Origin: Clostridia bacterium
GTDB taxonomy: Bacteria > Bacillota > Clostridia > Christensenellales > UBA3700
Reading direction: 5' to 3'
DNA length: 5,192 nt
Assembly (NCBI GenBank): GCA_029067255.1
Contig: JAIEEW010000103.1
Coordinates: 1-5,192, forward strand
Shown here: positions 1 to 5,192 of the stretch, piece after piece
Numbering within the stretch: the stretch's first letter is position 1
How the letters are laid out: every line of letters begins with the position of its first letter
Program-made: the position numbers and the translations under genes
Notes under the pieces: model-generated
Told to the model about the DNA's origin: nothing
The model's input: only the letters and a program-made list of their open reading frames with translations
Database searches by the model: none

Positions 1-3000
1 GGAAAATAGAAGACAATAACGTCAAACCCAAAAAAGAAAGTTCTGACAGCAAAGAAAAATCGGGACAAAAGAACAATAAAAACGAGAAGAAAGATAATTC
101 CGATAAAAAGAAGTCTGCAAAAAATGATAAGGCAAAAAATAAGTCTTCTCAGAAGAATCAGATGAGCAAAGAAAAGAAGAAATCCATTATTATCGGCGTT
201 GTTTGCGGAGCAGTGGTACTTGCAATCATCATAGGAATTATACTCGGAGTAAAATCTTGTCAGAACGGTAGAGCAGATTCGTACAGATATGAATATGCGA
301 ATACTACTGTAGTAGGATATTACGGCAAACAAATCTCTACGGTCAAGAGAGTAAAACCAGTCAGCGAAATAAAGAACGAAGGACTTCCCGCATATCCGAC
401 TTCCGGCTATACGCTTTCGTCGGTCATAGGTTCTAACCACGACGCCGATAGGCAAGCGTTGATAAACGAATCGAGTTATCTTACCGCAACCGGAACGTGG
501 AACGGCGGCGGCGGAAACTACACGTGGATGGATAAGGACGGCTACCTTTACAGGGGTACTACATCCGAGCCTATTCCTACCGTCGATACTCAAAGCAAGC
601 ACAGACAGTTGTATCAGCATACGTCGTCGGTCGGTATGTATTTCGGCGACGTTGCCGATAGCGAGCCGGGCGTAGTAAAGGAAATGACTTTCCGTCCGCG
701 CAGTTACACAAGGGGATACAACGTTACTGGACTTTACGCTCCCGCAGGCGAAGTTATCAAAATAGAGATCAGCGAAAAGGATATGAAAGCCACCAACGGC
801 ATAACTTTCCATATCGGTCAGGCGCTGTACAACGGAAAGGCAAACAATATCTGGACGGCAAAGGGACAGATGCAGCGTTTCCCTGTAATAATGAATACTA
901 TGTCGGTTACTCCCAGTACGGCAACGCTTAAAGACGGAGTATACACCGCTTATATCGGCTCGTTTATCGGCGGACCTATATATGTGCGTAACGAATCGGT
1001 ACAGTTTAAGATAACGGTATCGGGCGGCGTAAACTATTCGCACTTTATACTCGGATATACGACGAAAGACGAATTTGAGCAAAACGCAAAGTCTTCCGCT
1101 CCGTATTTCGATCTTGAAGTATGGGACAATGGCGTACTGCATTCCGGTCCAAAGAAATATTCTGAACCGTTCAGTTACGACGACTTGTACAAAGCGGCAA
1201 TACTTTGGGAAAAGATATCTTTGGTTACTACCACAGGCAATACGCAGGGAATAGTCTTCCTATACGATCCGTTCGTGGCGGCAGGCGCGGCGGTTGCGTT
1301 CCCGGGTCAAGGATCGGTAAACTGTCCTACAGGTTGGATGAGCAACTCGCTAAATTACAAATCTATAACAACGTCGGGCGCATGGGGTAACTTGCACGAG
1401 TATCACCACAATTTCCAAGGTTACGGAGTAGGCAACGGCGGAGAAGTTACCAACAACGGTATGACGTTGGTGTCGTACGCGCTCTTCACAAAGATATCGT
1501 CTGCGAGAAGTATGGACAGTTACGGCGCGGCAGGACTCGGCGGTTGGAACAGTTATACCAGCGCGACGTGGGCGCTTGAAGAAGTACTTAAAATATCCGC
1601 GGGCGGATCGCCGAGCAACGGTAAACAAGGACTTGCTTTGTACGCTACGTTATTGCACAACTTTGGCCCCGACAATTATATACAAGCAAAGACGCATCAG
1701 TCGGGCGGACAGAATTACGTCGCTTATCTCAAGGCGTGGCAGAACGTTACGCACAACGATATGACGTATTACTTCAAAGATTTGTTGCAAGGTATTACCG
1801 CGGAAGAAGCGGCTGAGTTGAGCAATCCCGAATACTCTATGTTCGTACCTATATCGTCGGTATATCAGACTGGTAGAAGTTATATGTACGACGGTGAAAA
1901 GAAGTATTTCAAGACTATGCAGCCGTACGTTATAAACTATGGAGAAGAGTTTGAATTCGACCTTAACAAGTATGAAGTCGAAAACGGTCAATACATAAGC
2001 GGAAGTATCAATCTTCCAGACGGATTCTCCTATAAGGTCAAGGACGTAAAACAACCGCAATACGGAAGCGTAACGCCAAAAGGAAACAACGTGTATACTT
2101 ATAAGCCTGATAAAAAAGAAATGAATTCGGGCGAAATAATAGTAACGTTGCAAATAACCAAAGACGACGATCCGTCATTCAAGGTTGACGACGTGGATTT
2201 GGTAATCGAATTCGAGCAAACTCACGAAAAGAATAAGTTCACGCTTGAAAGAACGACGTATACTTACGACGCGGCAAATATGTACGCTGACGCGGAAGAC
2301 GCGTACAACAACAATTACGCAAAGTATTCTTCTAAGAATGAAGGTAACAATCTCAACGGAACGCAAAACAGCAATACCGATATATGGTACTATCCGAATA
2401 ACGATCAGTATAAGGATTCTCCTTACGTCGTACCTGAAAACAGCGTTGCGGAAGTAAAAGGTAAACTTTATTTCAAAGACGCAGGCAAGTATCGTTTGTA
2501 TCTTAGAGGAAGATCCAACTGCGCAATGTATTACTCGGTAGGAAATGAAGATAATTATCAACTCGGCGCTAAGATAAAAACGTTGTTTAGTAATAGCGCG
2601 TCATTCCAAATAAGTAATCCCGATACGTACGTTGACGTTGAAGTTGAAGCGGAAACTTGGGTATACTTCAAGACGGTACTCATCGTGAAGACCACGCCTA
2701 TGATAAGTTATATAGGACTGGGATTTGCTCAATGGACGGAGCCGATGTTCACGATTCAGGAAATCAAGGATGCGGACGGCAACGTAATAGGCACTAAGTA
2801 CTACGACTATATGGGCAGAGAAGTATCGGAAGAAGAAGCGAATAACGCCGCTTTGATTCCGCCAACCAAAGCGTCGTATTGTACGGCTTATAGAAGCGAT
2901 TACGAATTCTCGACTAAAGAGTTTGAAGCGGATTACTTCTATACTAGAAAGTATAACTATAATTACGTCGGGGATACAACAGTAGTAACCGAAGGCAAAA

Positions 3001-3806
3001 AGCAAAATCCTACGGCTGATTGCAATTATATAGCGTGGTCGCCTATTGAACAATCTATTGACAATTTGTTTGACGGAAAATCCGATACCGGAATACATTT
3101 CTCGTCTGCATGGGGCGTTTCGGCAAGTAGACCCGCGATACTTGCGTTTGATATAGGCGAGACGGTTACTGCGAATTCTATGACGCTTTATACGTATTTG
3201 CAGACCGGTAGCAATAGCAAAGGCTTCCCGCAAAACTTTAAGTTGGAAGGAAGCGTCGACGGAACGGAATATTTTGATATGGGATCATGGACGGGACAAA
3301 GCCAACCTGCCGTAAGCAGAGAATATACGCTCAAAGACGGTAAGGCTTACACCTTCCGCTATTACAGACTTACCGTAACTTCGACCAACAACGGTAGATG
3401 CGCGCTCAATGGATTGACGTTCTCCAATACCTTGAGATTCCAGGGCAATGGAAACAATCTCTTCTCGCCGGACAACGAAATGTTCAAGTTCAGTAAGAAG
3501 TGGAGCAGCGCTCAGGTATACTCGATGTTTGGACACGTCTATACCGGAAAGAAAGGCTATAAGATGACCTTTGAGTTTGAAGGTACGAATTTCGCGATCC
3601 TGTCTTCTTCGGCATACGACAACGAGTTTGAAGTCAAGATAGACGGCAAAGTAGTGTCTTCGTTGGAACTCAAAAAGGAAAAAGACGAAATTTACGTTTC
3701 GTATCTGTCGGAAGTTCTTGCAAGCGGCAAGCACAAAGTAGAAATTAAGTGTAAAGGCAAAGCAAGTATCGATTCGATAGCAATATTCAATGAAGCGAAA
3801 GAATAG
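1..3806 (+). CDS. Membrane-anchored M60-like (mucinase/enhancin family) zinc metallopeptidase with F5/8C domain, 5'-partial
   Basis: Residues are numbered from the internal ATG at 162. The frame is open from base 3 with no ATG, GTG or TTG before 162, and no good ribosome binding site precedes that ATG, so the true start lies left of the window. The visible part is 53 + 1214 residues. Order: a lysine-rich hydrophilic tail (18 Lys in the first 53 codons); a transmembrane segment at about 9-30, giving an N-in/C-out anchor; an M60-like domain at about 185-510, with TGLYAPAGEV at 189-198, zinc site HEYHH at 412-416 and third ligand E428 in GGEVTNN; an Ig/cadherin-like module at about 587-688; a PA14-like beta-sandwich at about 693-861; a tyrosine-rich linker at about 862-954; an F5/8 type C (CBM32-like) domain at about 955-1088; and a final beta-rich module at about 1093-1214. 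Characterised M60-like enzymes cleave O-glycosylated mucin-type proteins, so a surface glycoprotease is likely; the substrate is inferred. There is no lipobox, LPXTG or frameshift. The family call is firm; the module names other than M60 and F5/8C are tentative. Confidence 0.9.
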   Translation, partial: KIEDNNVKPKKESSDSKEKSGQKNNKNEKKDNSDKKKSAKNDKAKNKSSQKNQMSKEKKKSIIIGVVCGAVVLAIIIGIILGVKSCQNGRADSYRYEYANTTVVGYYGKQISTVKRVKPVSEIKNEGLPAYPTSGYTLSSVIGSNHDADRQALINESSYLTATGTWNGGGGNYTWMDKDGYLYRGTTSEPIPTVDTQSKHRQLYQHTSSVGMYFGDVADSEPGVVKEMTFRPRSYTRGYNVTGLYAPAGEVIKIEISEKDMKATNGITFHIGQALYNGKANNIWTAKGQMQRFPVIMNTMSVTPSTATLKDGVYTAYIGSFIGGPIYVRNESVQFKITVSGGVNYSHFILGYTTKDEFEQNAKSSAPYFDLEVWDNGVLHSGPKKYSEPFSYDDLYKAAILWEKISLVTTTGNTQGIVFLYDPFVAAGAAVAFPGQGSVNCPTGWMSNSLNYKSITTSGAWGNLHEYHHNFQGYGVGNGGEVTNNGMTLVSYALFTKISSARSMDSYGAAGLGGWNSYTSATWALEEVLKISAGGSPSNGKQGLALYATLLHNFGPDNYIQAKTHQSGGQNYVAYLKAWQNVTHNDMTYYFKDLLQGITAEEAAELSNPEYSMFVPISSVYQTGRSYMYDGEKKYFKTMQPYVINYGEEFEFDLNKYEVENGQYISGSINLPDGFSYKVKDVKQPQYGSVTPKGNNVYTYKPDKKEMNSGEIIVTLQITKDDDPSFKVDDVDLVIEFEQTHEKNKFTLERTTYTYDAANMYADAEDAYNNNYAKYSSKNEGNNLNGTQNSNTDIWYYPNNDQYKDSPYVVPENSVAEVKGKLYFKDAGKYRLYLRGRSNCAMYYSVGNEDNYQLGAKIKTLFSNSASFQISNPDTYVDVEVEAETWVYFKTVLIVKTTPMISYIGLGFAQWTEPMFTIQEIKDADGNVIGTKYYDYMGREVSEEEANNAALIPPTKASYCTAYRSDYEFSTKEFEADYFYTRKYNYNYVGDTTVVTEGKKQNPTADCNYIAWSPIEQSIDNLFDGKSDTGIHFSSAWGVSASRPAILAFDIGETVTANSMTLYTYLQTGSNSKGFPQNFKLEGSVDGTEYFDMGSWTGQSQPAVSREYTLKDGKAYTFRYYRLTVTSTNNGRCALNGLTFSNTLRFQGNGNNLFSPDNEMFKFSKKWSSAQVYSMFGHVYTGKKGYKMTFEFEGTNFAILSSSAYDNEFEVKIDGKVVSSLELKKEKDEIYVSYLSEVLASGKHKVEIKCKGKASIDSIAIFNEAKE
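186..251 (+). other. Signal-anchor transmembrane segment of the M60-like protein
   Basis: About 22 uninterrupted apolar residues (I, V, G, A, L and one Cys) follow a cluster of lysines (KEKKK) and a long lysine-rich tail. By the positive-inside rule the tail faces the cytoplasm and the peptidase faces outward. Neither nearby cysteine (residues 15 and 33) sits in a lipobox: the first is preceded by GVV and followed by more apolar residues, and the second is preceded by VKS. No clear signal peptidase I site follows, so an uncleaved anchor is the best reading. Confidence 0.8.
1395..1445 (+). other. Zinc-binding active site of the M60-like domain (HEXXH plus distal Glu)
   Basis: The codons give HEYHH (residues 412-416), eleven further residues, then E428 within GGEVTNN. 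This matches the gluzincin pattern of M60/M60-like peptidases, HEXXH followed by a third Glu ligand 8-28 residues later, with the GEVTNN context typical of this family. The two His and E428 should bind zinc, and E413 should be the general base. All key residues are intact, so the enzyme is predicted to be active. Confidence 0.9.
3024..3425 (+). other. F5/8 type C (discoidin / CBM32-like) domain
   Basis: Residues 955-1088 show the usual family signposts: an early NLFDG segment, a LAFDIG strand, a SMTLYTY strand, FPQNFKLEGSVDG followed by a short loop, then FRYYRLTVT and a closing strand near LNGLTFS. CBM32 members bind galactose, GalNAc or related glycans and often accompany mucin-active enzymes. 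The ligand of this copy cannot be read from the sequence. Confidence 0.85.
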
Positions 3807-3825
3807 TCGCAAATAAAAACAAAAC

Positions 3826-3856
3826 GCCCCGCAAATTTTTGCGGGGCAATTTTTTT
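3826..3856 (+). terminator. Rho-independent terminator after the peptidase gene
   Basis: A nine-base-pair stem (GCCCCGCAA at 3826-3834 with TTGCGGGGC at 3839-3847) closes an ATTT loop and is followed by AA and seven T (3850-3856). It starts 20 bases after the TAG stop. The preceding A-rich stretch (3811-3824) would serve as a T-run on the other strand, so it may also work in reverse. It separates the peptidase transcript from the downstream glycosidase gene. Confidence 0.95.
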
Positions 3857-4035
3857 AATGATGTTGCTTATTCTCATTGCTACTGCCATACTTATTTTTA
3901 TAAATGCGCCTATGGGGTTGTATCAACAACTATATTTTAGCGCTTATAGAGTTTATTGACTAAAGTATATCATATAAAATTACAGATATTTTAATTATTA
4001 TTTTTGCATTATATGCTTATAAAAGTTATTTGCGC
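3857..4035. other. AT-rich intergenic region
   Basis: This stretch between the terminator and the promoter holds no convincing gene. It contains a 33-codon open frame at 3858-3959 encoding a hydrophobic peptide without a ribosome binding site, a short inverted repeat GTTGT-ATCA-ACAAC at 3917-3930, and an imperfect repeat of about 17 bases (3942-3958 and 4015-4032). The tract from about 3961 to 4030 is very AT-rich and lies directly upstream of the -35 box, where it could act as an UP element. Confidence 0.5.
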
Positions 4036-4064
4036 TTGAAATGTCCATATAATTATGGTATAAT
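4036..4064 (+). promoter_or_regulatory. Sigma-70/SigA-type promoter of the GH2 gene
   Basis: The -35 box is TTGAAA (4036-4041), the spacer is exactly 17 bases, and the -10 box is a perfect TATAAT (4059-4064) preceded by an extended TG-N element (4056-4058). The predicted start of transcription is near 4071, leaving a leader of about 28 bases before the ATG. Placement just after a terminator and ahead of a well-formed ribosome binding site supports it as the glycosidase promoter. Confidence 0.88.
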
Positions 4065-4071
4065 ATCCATA
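4045..4071. promoter_or_regulatory. Candidate operator overlapping the GH2 promoter
   Basis: CCATA (4045-4049), its complement TATGG (4054-4058) and CCATA again (4067-4071) form two overlapping inverted repeats, one filling the promoter spacer and one enclosing the -10 box. The outer copies extend to CCATAT and are direct repeats 22 bases apart, about two helical turns. Sugar-use genes are commonly controlled at such sites, but no regulator gene is visible and short AT-rich repeats can arise by chance. Confidence 0.4.
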
Positions 4072-4087
4072 TTAGGAGTAATAAATT

Positions 4088-4093
4088 AGGAGA
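4088..4093 (+). promoter_or_regulatory. Ribosome binding site of the GH2 gene
   Basis: AGGAGA lies five bases before the ATG at 4099 and fixes that start. The eight-base string ATTAGGAG that contains its core (4085-4092) also occurs at 4071-4078, just at the predicted transcript start, where no start codon follows at a usable distance. Confidence 0.9.
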
Positions 4094-4098
4094 TTGTT

Positions 4099-5192
4099 AT
4101 GAATTATTGGAGAAAGTTGTCGGCTTACGACGTCAATTCCATAAAGCGATACGCGTCGGGTTTTCCGTTGGATAAAGACGGCAACGCAACGTCGGTTTGT
4201 TTGGACGGAGAATGGGATTTCAAGTTGGTATCAAATCCCGACGAGATTCCCAACGGATATGAATTGCCGCAAGCCGAACTTAAAGATTTTACTAAAATAG
4301 ACGTGCCGTCAAACTGGCAGATAAAAGGTTTTGGACAGCCTATATATACCAACTACATGTATCCGTATGCGTTATCGCAATTCAATATTGCCGATTTACC
4401 GCACGTCAAAACGCGTAAAAACGAAGTTGGTTGTTACGTTACGCATTTTGAAGTCAAAGAGAGCGATAAAGATTTATTTTTGCGATTTGACGGAATAAAC
4501 AGTTGCGCGGATATTTATGTTAACGGACAGTTTGTCGGCTATTCTGAAGATACGTTCAGTCCGCAGGAATACGATATAAGCAAATTTGTCAGAGTAGGCG
4601 AAAATAAACTTGCAGTATCCGTTTATCGCTACACTACGGGTAGTTATCTCGAAGATCAGGATATGTGGCGTATTTCCGGTTTGTTCAGAAGCGTATGGCT
4701 GATATATAAACCGCAGGCGGAAATTTTTGATTACTTTACCAGATCGGAACTGTCTAACGATTACAGTTCTGCGAAATTCATTACCGACGTAACGCTGAAC
4801 TCTCGCGACAGAGAATTGAGCGCGGCGAAGATAGAAGTCGAACTGTCTTATAATGGAAAAAGCGTCGCATTGCTTGAACAGGAAGTTGGCGTTTTTGAAA
4901 GAGATAATTCAAATACATACTCGCTTTGCGCAGATTTGGATAAAGTTGCTCTATGGTCGCACGAATATCCCAACCTTTACGACGTCGAAGTTAGACTTTA
5001 TGACGGAGAAAGAATTATAGATACCAGAAGATCGCATTTCGGTTTTAGAGAGATAAAAATCGAGCCGATGAAGGACGGAAGGGGGCCGTTTATCAAACTC
5101 AACGGAAAAGTAATAAAGATTCACGGAGTGAACCGCCACGAATTCCATCCCGATTACGGTCATGCGGTGCCTGCCGAGTTGATAGAAAAGGA
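4099..5192 (+). CDS. Glycoside hydrolase family 2 beta-galactosidase (LacZ-type), 3'-partial
   Basis: A frame of 364 codons is open to the right edge. The protein resembles the N-terminal third of LacZ-type enzymes, usually about 1000 residues. LacZ hallmarks in order: VPSNWQ with PIYTN (N85 matches the substrate-contacting Asn of E. coli LacZ), a GCYVTHFEV strand, LRFDGINS...VNGQFVGYSED, GSYLEDQDMWRISG at 181-194 (the sodium- and galactose-binding aspartate region) and GVNRHEFHP at 343-351. Domains: sugar-binding jelly roll at about 37-205, Ig-like at about 210-325, and the TIM barrel beginning near 327. The acid/base and nucleophile glutamates lie beyond the window, so activity cannot be checked. 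There is no signal peptide, so it is cytoplasmic and would act on imported sugars, hydrolysing terminal beta-galactosides. It has its own promoter and ribosome binding site. Another beta-glycoside specificity within GH2 remains possible. Confidence 0.94.
   Translation, partial: MNYWRKLSAYDVNSIKRYASGFPLDKDGNATSVCLDGEWDFKLVSNPDEIPNGYELPQAELKDFTKIDVPSNWQIKGFGQPIYTNYMYPYALSQFNIADLPHVKTRKNEVGCYVTHFEVKESDKDLFLRFDGINSCADIYVNGQFVGYSEDTFSPQEYDISKFVRVGENKLAVSVYRYTTGSYLEDQDMWRISGLFRSVWLIYKPQAEIFDYFTRSELSNDYSSAKFITDVTLNSRDRELSAAKIEVELSYNGKSVALLEQEVGVFERDNSNTYSLCADLDKVALWSHEYPNLYDVEVRLYDGERIIDTRRSHFGFREIKIEPMKDGRGPFIKLNGKVIKIHGVNRHEFHPDYGHAVPAELIEK

Noticed and set aside
162..164. ATG at 162 as the start of the peptidase gene
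   Set aside because: The frame continues upstream to the window edge with coding character and no stop, and no good ribosome binding site lies before this ATG; it is treated as an internal Met.
206..260. Lipoprotein attachment site at Cys15 or Cys33 of the peptidase
   Set aside because: Neither cysteine has a lipobox: Cys15 follows GVV inside the apolar segment, and Cys33 follows VKS after it.
1205..2457. Short plus-strand open frames of 61-70 codons in other frames of the peptidase gene
   Set aside because: They lie entirely inside the peptidase coding sequence and have Arg/Thr-rich or otherwise non-protein-like compositions and no recognisable domain.
1350..3889. Several minus-strand open frames of 65-210 codons opposite the peptidase gene
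   Set aside because: They overlap a strong plus-strand gene with recognised domains, have odd Arg/Ile/Tyr/Val-rich compositions typical of antisense translation, and show no recognisable domain.
3917..3930. GTTGT-ATCA-ACAAC inverted repeat as a LacI-type operator
   Set aside because: Five-base arms over 100 bases from the promoter are too weak to call; mentioned only in the intergenic entry.
3956..3980. TTGACT followed by TATAAA as a second promoter
   Set aside because: The spacer between 3956-3961 and 3973-3978 is only 11 bases, and no -10-like hexamer occurs at 16-18 bases.
4125..5163. Minus-strand open frames of 70-75 codons opposite the GH2 gene
   Set aside because: The plus strand encodes an unambiguous LacZ-type protein throughout; these are antisense shadows.

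Overview
The window holds two plus-strand genes, each cut by a window edge, separated by about 290 bases of AT-rich regulatory DNA. No RNA gene, mobile element, CRISPR array or minus-strand gene could be supported. Codon use (frequent AGA, ATA, GCG and TCG), the strong AGGAG ribosome binding site, an exact TATAAT promoter and a lysine-rich membrane protein N-terminus suggest a Gram-positive-type bacterium of the Bacillota/Clostridia. The gene content suggests an uncultured, host-associated (gut) lineage. This assignment is inference; no taxonomic marker is present.

Layout. (1) From the left edge to 3806 runs a large surface protein: a lysine-rich cytoplasmic tail, one transmembrane anchor, an M60-like (enhancin/mucinase) zinc metallopeptidase domain with a complete HEXXH...E site, two beta-sandwich-like modules, a tyrosine-rich linker, an F5/8 type C (CBM32-like) domain and a last beta-rich module. 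The reading frame stays open to the left edge without any start codon, so the gene begins outside the window. The ATG at 162 is internal. (2) 3826-3856 is a strong intrinsic terminator. (3) 3857-4098 is AT-rich intergenic DNA. It carries a near-consensus promoter (TTGAAA, 17 bp, extended TATAAT) overlapped by a CCATA/TATGG/CCATA operator-like array, then a ribosome binding site. (4) 4099 to the right edge is the first 364 codons of a cytoplasmic LacZ-type GH2 glycosidase, ending just inside the catalytic barrel.

How they may work together. M60-like enzymes of known function cleave O-glycosylated mucin-type proteins at the cell surface, F5/8C domains often bind galactose-type sugars, and LacZ-type GH2 enzymes release beta-galactose. 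The pair fits host glycoprotein use: one protein binds and cuts outside the cell, and the other processes imported sugars inside. The terminator and separate promoter show they are separate transcription units, so the functional link is inferred from adjacency. The architecture is a variation on known families rather than a clearly new system. The most notable points are the unusual membrane anchoring of the peptidase, its unassigned modules and the putative operator of the glycosidase gene.
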